A program made the position numbers and the translations under genes. Below, piece after piece: positions 45,272-54,242 of a stretch of DNA of 64,000 bases; position 1 is the stretch's first letter, and every line of letters starts with the position of its first letter. Source of the stretch: an uncultured Eubacterium sp. (lineage in GTDB: Bacteria; Bacillota; Clostridia; Lachnospirales; Lachnospiraceae); the NCBI GenBank assembly GCA_900551945.1, contig URYE01000002.1, positions 1-64,000 on the forward strand, in the 5' to 3' direction. The notes beneath the pieces are model-generated. The model saw only the letters and a list, made by a program, of their open reading frames with translations. It did no database searches and had not been told where the DNA came from.

Positions 45272-46684
45272 TTATTTATTTGCTTTTAATCTCTTAAAAA
45301 AGTCTTTTGTTTCTCTTGCAACAACTCCACTTAATGCAAATAATGCAATCATGTTAGGGAGTGCCATCATTCCATTAAAAATATCAGCTATAGTCCATAC
45401 TGCACTTACTGTCATATATGGGCCTATAAATACTGCGATTATATATATCCAACGAAATCTCTTTACATGTGTCATATTACCACCTGTAAGATATTCAAGA
45501 CATCTTTCACTATAGTAATTCCAACCTAAAATAGTAGTAAATGCAAAAAATATAAGACACATCATAAGTATAAATGCAGATATTGACTCTGGAATTGGAA
45601 GTCCCTTTTGGAAAGCATAAGTTGTAACAGCAACTCCTTCAAGCCCTTCTACCTGCCATGCACCAGTTAGTACAATTGAAAGTCCTGTAAGAGTACATAT
45701 CACAATAGTATCAATAAATGTACCTGTCATACTTACAAGTCCTTGACGAACTGGCTCATTAGTCTGAGCAGCGGCGGCAGCTATTGGCGCACTTCCTAAA
45801 CCTGCTTCATTTGAAAATATACCTCTTGCCACACCTTTTTGCATAGCAACTAAAATACTTCCTACCATACCACCTGTAACAGCCTTTGGTGAGAATGCGG
45901 CTTTTACAATTGTAACAAATGCTGCTGGCACTTTTGTTATATTGCATACTATTAAAGTTACAACAAATAATACATAGATTACAGCCATAAATGGAACTAT
46001 AACCTGACTTACATTTGCAATACGCTTAACACCACCTATTAATACTGCTGTTACACACAATGCTAATACAAAAGAAGCAATTACAACAGACCATGAATAT
46101 TCACCTAGAAATGGAATATTAACACAGTGAGTATTATTAGGGTCAAATAAACCATTTACAGCACTTGAAATACCATTTACCTGACTAAATGTTCCTATGC
46201 CAAAAAGTCCTACACAAACTCCAAAAAAGGCAAATACTTTTGCAAGCCATTTCCATTTTGCTCCCATACCTTGCTCTATGTAATAGAATGGCCCACCAAG
46301 ACTATGACCACTCTCATCCACAATTCTGTACTTTACAGCAAGAAGTCCTTCTGAATACTTTGTTGCCATTCCAAAAAATGCAGCAACAATCATCCAAAAT
46401 AATGCTCCTGGTCCACCTGCACATACAGCAGTTGCAACACCTACTATATTACCAGTACCTATTGTGGCACTAAGGGCTGTACAAAGAGCCGCAAAACTTG
46501 ATATTTCACCCGTTGCGTCTTCTTCGTTTTTAATCATCCACTTTAATGCTAGTGGAAGTTTTCTAATCTGAAGTAATCCAAGACGGATTGTAAATAATAT
46601 ACCTCCCGCCATGATAAGCACCATAAGTGGTACACCCCAGACAAAATTGTCAACACTTACCAAAAAACTATTAATAGCTTCCAT
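45272..46684 (-). CDS. sodium:alanine/glycine symporter (AGCS family)
   Basis: The 470-residue membrane protein has about ten helices and AGCS signatures: TALSATIGTGNIVGVATAVCAGGPGALFWM near residue 70 and KGVARGIFSNEAGLGSAPIAAAAAQTNEP near 285. It imports alanine or glycine with sodium. The glycine riboswitch upstream points to glycine as the physiological signal and likely substrate. Confidence 0.94.
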   Translation of the reverse strand: MEAINSFLVSVDNFVWGVPLMVLIMAGGILFTIRLGLLQIRKLPLALKWMIKNEEDATGEISSFAALCTALSATIGTGNIVGVATAVCAGGPGALFWMIVAAFFGMATKYSEGLLAVKYRIVDESGHSLGGPFYYIEQGMGAKWKWLAKVFAFFGVCVGLFGIGTFSQVNGISSAVNGLFDPNNTHCVNIPFLGEYSWSVVIASFVLALCVTAVLIGGVKRIANVSQVIVPFMAVIYVLFVVTLIVCNITKVPAAFVTIVKAAFSPKAVTGGMVGSILVAMQKGVARGIFSNEAGLGSAPIAAAAAQTNEPVRQGLVSMTGTFIDTIVICTLTGLSIVLTGAWQVEGLEGVAVTTYAFQKGLPIPESISAFILMMCLIFFAFTTILGWNYYSERCLEYLTGGNMTHVKRFRWIYIIAVFIGPYMTVSAVWTIADIFNGMMALPNMIALFALSGVVARETKDFFKRLKANK

Positions 46685-46867
46685 TCTTTTGTCCTCTCTC
46701 TTTTCCTGCTGATAAAACTTTTGTTACAATAAACATAACCGCTTTACACAGCATAAAATTAGTGTACATATTTTGATACTATCTGGAAATTATAGATTAA
46801 GAACTTAAGAAATGTTATACTCTGATAATAGACTATTCTATAAATATTCTATTGTCATAAATTAAGA

Positions 46868-47040
46868 ATTTCTCTGTCCTTTTGCCTGAGAGATTAATAC
46901 TTTTGTATTTTGCACCTTCGGCTCCTGATTAACAGGTATCTCCAGAGAGCTGATCCATTTACAGTTGCACTGGCACGCCAGCACCTGAGAGTGTTACTCC
47001 TTCGGTAGATAATAAATCATCGTTTTCCTGCAAACTTCAT
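46868..47040 (-). promoter_or_regulatory. tandem glycine riboswitch
   Basis: On the minus strand two gcvT-type aptamers follow each other. The first carries CCGAAGGAGTAACACTCTCA then GGTGCTGG. The second carries GGAGATACCTGTTAATCAGG, AGCCGAAGGTGCAA, and CTCTCAGGCAAAAGGACAGA. These are the conserved glycine-binding cores. About 180 bases separate the second aptamer from the symporter ATG; the expression platform is not obvious. Confidence 0.93.
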
Positions 47041-47144
47041 TTCAGCAATGTACTTCCATTACTATATTACTTATTAATAATTTTTTCAATAAGTTTTAAG
47101 GATTTTTTTAGATTTTTAATACATTTAATCATAAAACCTTATTA

Positions 47145-47342
47145 TTATTTGCCTTTAAACATATCTTCAAGCTTTTCACCAGCACTTTTTACACCTTCCT
47201 CAAGTGTTTGTGCCATTCCTTCTATTTTTTTATCAATTTGCTTTTCCTTTACAAAGTCTTCTACTTTATCAGCAGTTTTATTTGTAATATCAACAGCTTT
47301 TCCAACTCCATTTAATACTTTTTCTTTATTAATTAATGACAT
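47145..47342 (-). CDS. small amphipathic helical protein
   Basis: The 65-residue protein (starting MSLINKEKVLNGVGKAVDIT) is a Lys/Glu-rich amphipathic helix with repeats such as KVEDFVKEKQIDKKIEGM and EGVKSAGEKLEDM. It recalls YtxH or apolipoprotein-like stress proteins, but I cannot assign a family. The ATG at 47342 follows TGGAG at a normal distance. It lies 36 bases after the 219-residue gene and is probably co-transcribed. Confidence 0.65.
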   Translation of the reverse strand: MSLINKEKVLNGVGKAVDITNKTADKVEDFVKEKQIDKKIEGMAQTLEEGVKSAGEKLEDMFKGK

Positions 47343-47378
47343 TTTCATTCTCCATTCTTATGCTTTTACCTGCATATA

Positions 47379-48038
47379 TTATCCATTAAAACTAACTGTG
47401 CCAACTTCACATTGTAAATCTGGAAAATAGCTTATTTCTACTTGTGAATATTCATCACTATCGCTTTCTTTTTCAAATGGGTCTTTATAGAGTTTATTAT
47501 TCTTTTTACCTTGTTTTGCTTCTTCTTGTGTAGCAGGAAGCGATTTATAAAAATCAGACTCTCTAAAAGTCTTCATCGCATCATTATAAGCAGCAATTAA
47601 AGCTTTTGCCATTGGTTCATCTTTATTTACTCTTAACATCGCATTCGTATAAATATCATTAGCCTGCTCTTTTGATTTACAATGTTTAAGACTTTCTTCA
47701 AGAGCTTGTCTTTGCATTTGTATTCTCAAAACATGCGGATACAACTCTGGCATATATTTTTTTATATACTGCATCTGTTCATTACTAAGTTTCTTCCCCT
47801 GTTCAAGCATTTGAATAATTTTATTTTCATACTCTTGCTTCTTTTGTTCGCTCATTTCACTTACAGGGTCAGTTATTTTATCTACATATTCTCTTACACT
47901 ATTAAGATACTTTGAAATAGCTATTCTTATATTTTCATCACTATTATCATTGGTATTTATATTAGTATTGGCATTTTTTGAATTTTTATTTATATTATCT
48001 TTTTGTTGGTTTTCTAACTTAATTTGTCTTATGTCCAT
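47379..48038 (-). CDS. hypothetical helical protein
   Basis: I do not recognise this 219-residue protein. The first 35 residues are Asn/Lys-rich and probably disordered. Residues 38-165 are helical with many charged residues (VDKITDPVSEMSEQKKQEYENKIIQML). The tail is acidic. No signal peptide, membrane helix or catalytic motif is seen. It precedes the small helical gene. Confidence 0.65.
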   Translation of the reverse strand: MDIRQIKLENQQKDNINKNSKNANTNINTNDNSDENIRIAISKYLNSVREYVDKITDPVSEMSEQKKQEYENKIIQMLEQGKKLSNEQMQYIKKYMPELYPHVLRIQMQRQALEESLKHCKSKEQANDIYTNAMLRVNKDEPMAKALIAAYNDAMKTFRESDFYKSLPATQEEAKQGKKNNKLYKDPFEKESDSDEYSQVEISYFPDLQCEVGTVSFNG

Positions 48039-48080
48039 ATATAATTTCCTCCTAGTTAAATATATTTACAACTTACTTGT

Positions 48081-48134
48081 AACAATTGCCAAAGTCTTGT
48101 GCAATCACAGACTTTGGCTTATTGTTTGCATAAA
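48081..48134. repeat. dispersed intergenic repeat, copy C (best stem)
   Basis: This copy contains GCCAAAGTC (48088-48096) and GACTTTGGC, a perfect 9-bp stem around a TTGTGCAATCACA loop, then TTATTGTTTGCATAAA. It is preceded by AACAATT as in copies A and B. It lies upstream of the 219-residue gene. Confidence 0.55.
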
Positions 48135-48258
48135 TAAAATTAATTGCAATTATTATATCTATATTTTGTATATTAAAAATTGATACAGCAATTTTAATCT
48201 TTAAAATACTTTTAACTAATAACTAATTATATATAAATTATCGACAAATATATTTTTT

Positions 48259-49449
48259 TTAATTATATTTTTCTTTTAAACGCTTAAATGCAGCAAATGA
48301 ACGTTCAATCATATCTTCATCAACACAATATGCTATTCTTACAAATCCCGGACAGCCAAAACCTGTTGCTGATACTATAAGAATATTTTCTTCTTTTGCC
48401 TTTTCACAAAATGCGTCTGCGTCATCTTCAAGTGCCTTAACAAACATATAAAATGCTCCATCTGGTTTGAAACATTCATATCCCAATTCAGTAAGCCCAT
48501 TATATAAAATATCTCTATTTTTCTTATAAATATTAATATCTCCTGTTTGACCTACACACTTTACAAGCATTTTTTGGAAAATACTAGGCGCACATACATA
48601 ACCTAAAGCCCTACCAGCTCCGCATATTGCTGCATAAAGTTCCTTACTTTCATAAGCTTCATCCGGCACAATAACAAAGCCAATTCTTTCTCCAGGTAAA
48701 GATAAAGATTTACTGTAAGAATAACATACAAGTGTATTGTTATAATATTTTGTAACATAAGGAACTTCAATTCCATCATAAGCAATTTCCCTATATGGCT
48801 CGTCTGAAATAATAAATATTTGTGTATTGTATTCATTTGATTTTCTTTCTAACAGTGACGCTAATTTTTCTATTGTAGCTTTTGAATAAACTGCTCCAGA
48901 TGGGTTATTAGGTGAATTAATTATAACACCTTTAGTATTTTTATTTATCTTCTGCTCAAGTTCATCAAAATTAATCTGAAAATTAGTTGTATCAGCTGAT
49001 ACAACAACAAGCTTTGCTCCCGAACTTTCTACAAATACATTATATTCTGGAAAATATGGGGCAATAGTTATAAACTCGTCGTTTTCTGATGTTGTAAGTG
49101 CTTTAAAACAAAGTGACAATGATGCTGCCGCCCCCATTGTCATATAAAAATTATTTTCTGTAAAATGTGTACCATATGTATTATTTAAGTAATCTGCTAT
49201 GGCTTTTCTTGTCTGTACATCACCTTGAGCTGATGTATATCCATGAACTGTTATTGAGTCATTGTTATCCATTATTTCTTTTAATGTTTCATTTACAATT
49301 GCTGGAGATGGAACTGTTGGATTACCTAAACTAAAATCAAATACATTTTCAGCCCCTACTTTGGCTACTTGTTGTTTTCCATATTCAAATAATTCTCTTA
49401 TAGCTGACCTTTTGCTTCCAAGTTCATACATTTTTTTAGAAACTATCAT
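48259..49449 (-). CDS. PLP-dependent aminotransferase (class I/II)
   Basis: The 396-residue fold-type I enzyme is probably an aspartate-type or alanine-type aminotransferase. It shows FDFSLGNPTVPSP near the N-terminus, INSPNNPSGAVYSK (cofactor Asn), FIISDEPYREIAYDG (Asp and Tyr contacting PLP), the Schiff-base Lys in CYSYSKSLSLPGERIGF, and the substrate-carboxylate Arg in GFVRIAY. Exact substrate is not evident. It is the last leftward gene before the replicon region. Confidence 0.9.
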   Translation of the reverse strand: MIVSKKMYELGSKRSAIRELFEYGKQQVAKVGAENVFDFSLGNPTVPSPAIVNETLKEIMDNNDSITVHGYTSAQGDVQTRKAIADYLNNTYGTHFTENNFYMTMGAAASLSLCFKALTTSENDEFITIAPYFPEYNVFVESSGAKLVVVSADTTNFQINFDELEQKINKNTKGVIINSPNNPSGAVYSKATIEKLASLLERKSNEYNTQIFIISDEPYREIAYDGIEVPYVTKYYNNTLVCYSYSKSLSLPGERIGFVIVPDEAYESKELYAAICGAGRALGYVCAPSIFQKMLVKCVGQTGDINIYKKNRDILYNGLTELGYECFKPDGAFYMFVKALEDDADAFCEKAKEENILIVSATGFGCPGFVRIAYCVDEDMIERSFAAFKRLKEKYN

Positions 49450-49601
49450 ATTAACTCCATTTCCGAACGGCTTGACTAATATTTTTATAGGCTTAATTTC
49501 CGTTCTTTTATTTATATATTAACACTTTAATTCGTTGCATTAACTAGGTATATAATAACATATTTTGTTATATTAGTATATAAGTTTATTTAAAATCAAA
49601 A

Positions 49602-49617
49602 TGTTTCACATGAAACA
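49602..49617. promoter_or_regulatory. parS-like site
   Basis: TGTTTCACATGAAACA differs by one base from the canonical chromosomal parS bound by Spo0J/ParB (central CACGTG). It lies 360 bases upstream of parA. It is most likely a ParB loading site, for either the ParB encoded here or the chromosomal one. Confidence 0.7.
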
Positions 49618-49653
49618 TGTATAGAACATATGTTTTTTGAACATGTGTTCATC

Positions 49654-49830
49654 TTGAACTCAGTTCACTTTTTTATTCACTTTTATTTTTGCACTTTAAC
49701 TTTGAACTCAGTTCACTTTTTTGTTCACTTTTATTTTTGCACTTTAACTTTGAACTCAGTTCACTTTTTTATTCACTTTTATTTTGCACTTCAACTTTGA
49801 ACTCAGTTCACTTTTTTTATTCATTTTTCA
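49654..49830. repeat. four ~48-bp direct repeats, candidate centromere
   Basis: Four units begin at 49654, 49702, 49750 and 49797. Each starts TTGAACTCAGTTCACTTTTT and ends with GCACTT(T/C)AAC-like sequence, the last being truncated. GAACTCAGTTC is itself a palindrome. Related palindromes GAACATGTGTTC, GTTCAAAGAAC and ACGTTCCGAACGT flank the array. Position before parA suits a partition site and parA operator. There are no unique spacers, so this is not CRISPR. Confidence 0.7.
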
Positions 49831-49861
49831 AGTCTTTTTTATTGTACATTGGAATTATTTA

Positions 49862-49889
49862 TTGATTTTGAATAATTATAATGTATAAT
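49862..49889 (+). promoter_or_regulatory. parAB promoter
   Basis: TTGATT (49862-49867), a 16-base spacer and TATAAT (49884-49889) lie about 90 bases before parA. GAAC/GTTC palindromes just downstream could mediate autoregulation by ParA or ParB. Confidence 0.55.
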
Positions 49890-49977
49890 AAAAATATAAA
49901 TATATGTTCAAAGAACAAACGTTCCGAACGTAGTTTCTTTAAACATACGTTCGATATTAAGAAAAGGAAGGTATGCT

Positions 49978-50802
49978 ATGTCACAAGTAATAAGTTTAAT
50001 TAATGAAAAGGGAGGGGTAGGTAAATCAACTTCTTCTATAACAATATCTCAAATATTAGCTATATCTGGCTATAAAGTACTTACAATTGATTTAGACCCA
50101 CAGATGAATACATCAAAAGTTTTTGGTGCAACGGAAAATAATGATATTAATTACGAACCTTTATTCTGTGAAAAATTATCAGAAAAAGAAAGTGTAATGA
50201 ACTATATCTCAGAAACAAATCACAAAAATATTTCTTTATTATCTGCTTCTAGAGAACTCAATCAGTTGATATACAAAATTTATGATGTTAGCAAAGAAAA
50301 AAATGTTGAACTTTATTTTAAATACAATCTTAATCTTATAAAAGACGAATTTGATTATATTATAATAGATAATTCTCCATTCAAATCCTATCTCACATCT
50401 TGCGCAATTATTGCTAGTGATAAGATTATAACTCCAGTTAATGTTGATAATTTTTCATATGATGGTTTAATGTCACTTTTTGAAACAATAGAAGACCTAA
50501 ATAAAAAATATTCTTTAAGTATAGAATTTGCTGGTCTTTATATGACAAGAGTAACAGGAAGAACAACTATATATAAACAAATGTTTGAAGATTATGAAAG
50601 AATGTTCGGTGATAACTTTATTCCTGTATCTATACGAAATTGCATAGCAGTAAGTGAAGCAAATACTATTTTTGAACCACTTCTTTCTTATGACAAAAAA
50701 AGCACAGCCGCAAAAGATTACATAGAATTAGTTAATTATTTAGGACTTATGGATAACAAACACTTTCGTGAAATTGCTAAATTTTTGAAAGGGGAACATT
50801 AA
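49978..50802 (+). CDS. parA: ParA-family partition ATPase
   Basis: The 274-residue Walker-type ATPase has the deviant Walker A motif NEKGGVGKSTSS at the N-terminus, IDLDPQMNTSK as the A' motif, and YIIIDNSPFKS as Walker B. It lacks the N-terminal HTH of ParA type Ia. It should drive segregation of this replicon. It ends 3 bases before parB, and both are transcribed away from the repeat array. Confidence 0.92.
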   Translation: MSQVISLINEKGGVGKSTSSITISQILAISGYKVLTIDLDPQMNTSKVFGATENNDINYEPLFCEKLSEKESVMNYISETNHKNISLLSASRELNQLIYKIYDVSKEKNVELYFKYNLNLIKDEFDYIIIDNSPFKSYLTSCAIIASDKIITPVNVDNFSYDGLMSLFETIEDLNKKYSLSIEFAGLYMTRVTGRTTIYKQMFEDYERMFGDNFIPVSIRNCIAVSEANTIFEPLLSYDKKSTAAKDYIELVNYLGLMDNKHFREIAKFLKGEH

Positions 50803-50805
50803 TAT

Positions 50806-52020
50806 ATGGCAAAAAAATCATTTAGTGTTGGTAGAACTAATAACGGCGTACTAAATAGCGCAGGAGGGGATAAGCTTAAAGAGCTTCAAGCAAATTCACA
50901 ATATAATTTTCAATTTATACCTAAAGATAAGATTGTTTCTAATCCCAAAAATGAAAAATATATACAAGATGGAATTGAACCTCTAAAAGAAAGTATTATA
51001 GAAAATGGACTTCGCCATAATCTTTCCGTTCTTTTTGATGCAGAACAAAACGTTTATCGTCTTATATCTGGTGAAAGAAGATATCATGCTATATGTGCAA
51101 TGAATGACAAGCAATATAAAGAACTATTTCCAACAGGAATACCTTGTAAAGTAGAAAAGTCAGATATAACAGAAATAGATGAAGAAATAATGTTAATTTC
51201 TGCTAACCATGATGTACGAGAAACTTCTATAGAGGTTAAAAGATGGGAAGTAAGTCGTCTAAAGGAATTATATGAAGCCAAAAAGTTAAAGGGTGAAATT
51301 AAAAATATTAATGCAGAAATTGCAAAACAATTAAATATTTCTGAAAGACAAGCTAGAAAATATACAACAGCAGAAAAATTAATACCAGAGCTTAGTAATC
51401 TTCTTAATGAAAATGGAATTGACTTAAATCAAGCTGATAAATTCGGAAAACTTGATGAAAGTGCCCAGAAGGATATATTAAAATTAATTAATAATAAAGG
51501 TTCTGTAGAAAATAGTGAATTTCAATCTATTAAAAAATTATCTGAAGATAGAGAAAAAGAAGCATTGAAATATAAAGAAGAATATGAAAAAGCTTCTAAA
51601 CAAATATTAGAAAAAGATATGACTGTAAAAAAGCTACAAGATAAATTATTAGAGCTTGAAAATGAACATATCAATAATACATCTCATGCAAAAACAAAAG
51701 AAGATTTAGAAGATGAATTAAGAATAGTAACAGAAGCAAAAATACAAGCAGAAAAAGAAAAAAATAAATTAGAGAATAATTTAGAAAAACTAAAAAAGCA
51801 ACAAAAAGAAAAAGAGAAAAAGAATGCTTCGATTTCAGATGTAGAATTAAAAAGAATTACATCTATAGCAAAAACTGAACAAGCACTTAATTTGTTAGAA
51901 AATAACTTTGATGTATTAAAAAATAATAGAAGTACATTACAACAAGATTCTGATTTAAAATTAAGATTAGAATTATTAAAAAGAAGATTAGATGATTTAT
52001 TGTTTGGTTTAACTGAATAA
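50806..52020 (+). CDS. parB: ParB-family partition protein with long coiled coil
   Basis: The 404-residue protein has a ParB/Srx nucleotide-binding domain with LISGERRYHAI (the GERR motif of CTP-binding ParB, residues 81-92). An HTH domain follows (IAKQLNISERQARKYTTAEKL, about 165-185). Residues 235-345 form a long Lys/Glu coiled coil not present in Spo0J, and a short helical C-terminus follows. It probably loads at the parS-like site or the 48-bp repeats. The intergenic spacing of 3 bases implies a parAB operon. Confidence 0.88.
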   Translation: MAKKSFSVGRTNNGVLNSAGGDKLKELQANSQYNFQFIPKDKIVSNPKNEKYIQDGIEPLKESIIENGLRHNLSVLFDAEQNVYRLISGERRYHAICAMNDKQYKELFPTGIPCKVEKSDITEIDEEIMLISANHDVRETSIEVKRWEVSRLKELYEAKKLKGEIKNINAEIAKQLNISERQARKYTTAEKLIPELSNLLNENGIDLNQADKFGKLDESAQKDILKLINNKGSVENSEFQSIKKLSEDREKEALKYKEEYEKASKQILEKDMTVKKLQDKLLELENEHINNTSHAKTKEDLEDELRIVTEAKIQAEKEKNKLENNLEKLKKQQKEKEKKNASISDVELKRITSIAKTEQALNLLENNFDVLKNNRSTLQQDSDLKLRLELLKRRLDDLLFGLTE

Positions 52021-52042
52021 TTTAATACTGTCAAACAAGTTG

Positions 52043-52073
52043 CCCCATTTATTGTTTAGTACACTAAGTGGGG
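52043..52073 (+). terminator. parAB terminator
   Basis: CCCCATTT (52043-52050) and AAGTGGGG (52066-52073) form an 8-base stem with one weak pair, followed by TGGATTTTGTTTG. It lies 22 bases after the parB stop and resembles the copA terminator. Confidence 0.7.
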
Positions 52074-52348
52074 TGGATTTTGTTTGTATTAGAAAAATGT
52101 ATATAATTGAATATAGTAATTTGTTTAATGATTTGTATATATATAATACAATATTAAAAACAGAAATTGTTAAATAAAATATAAGAAAACCTAGAAAAAT
52201 ACTTGCTTTATCAAGATAATTGAGAGTTCATTTTTTGCAAAAATATAGTAAATTTATTGAATAATTAGGTATAATTTTTGGTAAATTCAGTTTATTTTAT
52301 GTAAGTAAAAGTTTATTTATTGTAATATAACGTTGAAATCTTGTAAAT

Positions 52349-52357
52349 TGTGGATAA
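52349..52357 (-). promoter_or_regulatory. DnaA box
   Basis: The minus strand reads TTATCCACA, the consensus DnaA binding site, inside the AT-rich spacer between parB and the leftward replication genes. Confidence 0.55.
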
Positions 52358-52519
52358 ATATGAATTATAAAAACTCCAATTAATAAGGTTGTTATATACT
52401 AAACAATAAAAAAAGATTTTAATACTATATATAACAATACAAAAATACATAAATTGATATATATATTGGGAAATTTATAAGAATTACTGAAAAAAAGGGT
52501 ACAAAAAGAAGACTGTCTG

Positions 52520-53701
52520 TTAGGCAGCCGATAAAGAATTATTTAATTTCGCTTTAATTACGGTACGAATTAATCCACCTAAGTTTTTTATTATCTTATT
52601 TTTTAAGATATATGATTTATAAATAGTGCAATAAGCATCTATAACAATATCATAAGAATATTGCATAGCAAGTAAAGCCATATCATCAATTTCGAAATCT
52701 TTAATCTTGATTAATTCAAATTGTTCAATTTTACAATCAGGTTTAACATCAAAAAACATTTTAAAGCTTGTATCATAAGCAAAATTAATATTTATTAAAG
52801 AAACAGCATTATTAAACCTTTTTATAAAATCGTTGAATGAATTAGTATATTCATTTAAGCAACAATCTTTTTGTAATTTGCAATTAAATTTATCTTTGAT
52901 TTCAAAGATAATATCATTATCTTTTACAGTAATATCAAAGATAGTATTTGAATTTTTAATTGACTTTTTAATAATACAAGGTTTGCAATATTCTGGTAAA
53001 AGTCTTTTTATATCAGTAATTGTTTTAGAAATTGCAGTAAAGGGACCTTTGGCATTAAGAGTATCAAGTTCTATTAATTCTCTTAAATGAATTCTAAGAG
53101 AAACCAAATTGTCTAACTTTATAATTTGCTCAAGTAGTTCTTTAGATATAACAATAAAACCTCTACCACCTTTTTTTGCAGGAAGATAATAGGTGTCATA
53201 ATCACAAAGGCAGAGATTAATAGTATATGTATCCAATTTACAAAATGAAATATAGCTATATTCTTGCAAGGTATTAAGATTATTAAAAATAGTCCTTTCA
53301 GAACAGCCAATAAAATTAGCTAAATTTCTAACATCTAAATTTTTTAATATTCCAAACCTATCAGGGTGATTAAAGTGAAGTAAAAGTAATAACTTTATTG
53401 CATTATTTTTTAATCGTGGTTTATAGCCATATTTATTTTTTTCATTGAAGTATACTTTTTTATAAACATTAGTAGTAGTGAGTTTTTTATGTGGACAGTT
53501 GTTACAAGTATTACACGCAGTTTTATATAGTTCACTATCTTCATTAAATGTTTTTATATATTCTTTCCATTTACAATCATTACAAGCTTCATTTTCATAG
53601 TCAATAACTTCTTTAGTTGTTTCAATTATCTCTTGATAATTTTTTTGAAGTCCAAGTGCTTGAATTAAAATAGATTTTCCAATATTTGTAAAGTTATCCA
53701 C
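52520..53701 (-). CDS. Cys-rich winged-helix protein beside the iterons
   Basis: I do not recognise the family of this 393-residue protein. Near the N-terminus CNDCKWKEY and TACNTCNNCPHKK give six Cys residues and a His, a likely zinc site. Residues about 115-165 form a winged helix (VRNLANFIGCSERTIFNNLNTLQEYSYI). The rest is helical with scattered Cys. GTG 53701, 8 bases after AGGTGG, is a better start than the ATG at 53740. It lies directly downstream of the iteron array, so it may be a replication initiator, helicase loader or copy-number regulator. Confidence 0.7.
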   Translation of the reverse strand: MDNFTNIGKSILIQALGLQKNYQEIIETTKEVIDYENEACNDCKWKEYIKTFNEDSELYKTACNTCNNCPHKKLTTTNVYKKVYFNEKNKYGYKPRLKNNAIKLLLLLHFNHPDRFGILKNLDVRNLANFIGCSERTIFNNLNTLQEYSYISFCKLDTYTINLCLCDYDTYYLPAKKGGRGFIVISKELLEQIIKLDNLVSLRIHLRELIELDTLNAKGPFTAISKTITDIKRLLPEYCKPCIIKKSIKNSNTIFDITVKDNDIIFEIKDKFNCKLQKDCCLNEYTNSFNDFIKRFNNAVSLININFAYDTSFKMFFDVKPDCKIEQFELIKIKDFEIDDMALLAMQYSYDIVIDAYCTIYKSYILKNKIIKNLGGLIRTVIKAKLNNSLSAA

Positions 53702-53702
53702 A
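53694..53702 (+). promoter_or_regulatory. DnaA box at the start of the Cys-rich gene
   Basis: TTATCCACA is a perfect DnaA consensus. It overlaps the start codon of the leftward gene and lies 70 bases from the first iteron. A chance match inside coding sequence is possible, but the location is suggestive. Confidence 0.45.
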
Positions 53703-53770
53703 ACATTCACCACCTTTCTATATACCATATAATTTAACACTAATTGGCATTATTTTGCAAATGGCAAAAT

Positions 53771-54218
53771 TTACTCCAAAAATGTCTACATTCTTAAAAA
53801 AAAGCCGTTTTTTTTCACTTTTTTGTCTACATTTTTAAGAAAAATGGCAAAATTTACTCCAAAAATGTCTACATAATTTCTTGAAATTTTTTTTAAAAAG
53901 AGGTTTTATTAAAAAATGCAAAATTTACTCCAAAAATGTCTACATTTTTAATTTTATATAATAAAAAATAATTTATAGTCTTGCAAACCCAGTATTTAAG
54001 CCAAAAATGTAGATATCTATAATAATATCTGAAATAAAAAAATGTAGAAAATAAATAGCTTTAGAATATATAGTATATAAAAAGTTTAAAAATGGGCAGA
54101 GTAAGCATGTTTTTTATCACTTTTTTACTCCAAAAATGTCTACATTTTAAAAATTTACTCCAAAAATGTCTACATTTTAATATAAATGCAAAAAATTACT
54201 CCAAAAATGTCTACATTT
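53771..54218. repeat. iteron array
   Basis: Six near-identical direct repeats of ACTCCAAAAATGTCTACAT occur at about 53773, 53856, 53927, 54127, 54157 and 54198. Two degenerate copies lie near 53820 and 53996. Flanks are also shared (TGGCAAAATTT before the first two). They fill the gap between the Rep-like gene and the Cys-rich gene and are interrupted by AT-rich DNA. The layout is that of an iteron-controlled plasmid origin. Confidence 0.85.
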
Positions 54219-54242
54219 TCAGAGTAATTTAAGGATTATTAC

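Larger units (their letters stand above)
52021..52519. other. AT-rich non-coding segment, part of the candidate origin
   Basis: This 499-base gap has no gene. It starts with the parB terminator and contains a perfect DnaA box (TGTGGATAA at 52349-52357). The rest is almost pure A and T, as expected of a DNA-unwinding element. It ends at the stop of the leftward Cys-rich gene. An origin role is inference. Confidence 0.45.

Noticed and set aside
49654-49830. Possible CRISPR array
   Set aside because: Whole 48-bp units repeat head to tail with no unique spacers, and no cas genes are present; position before parA fits a partition site.
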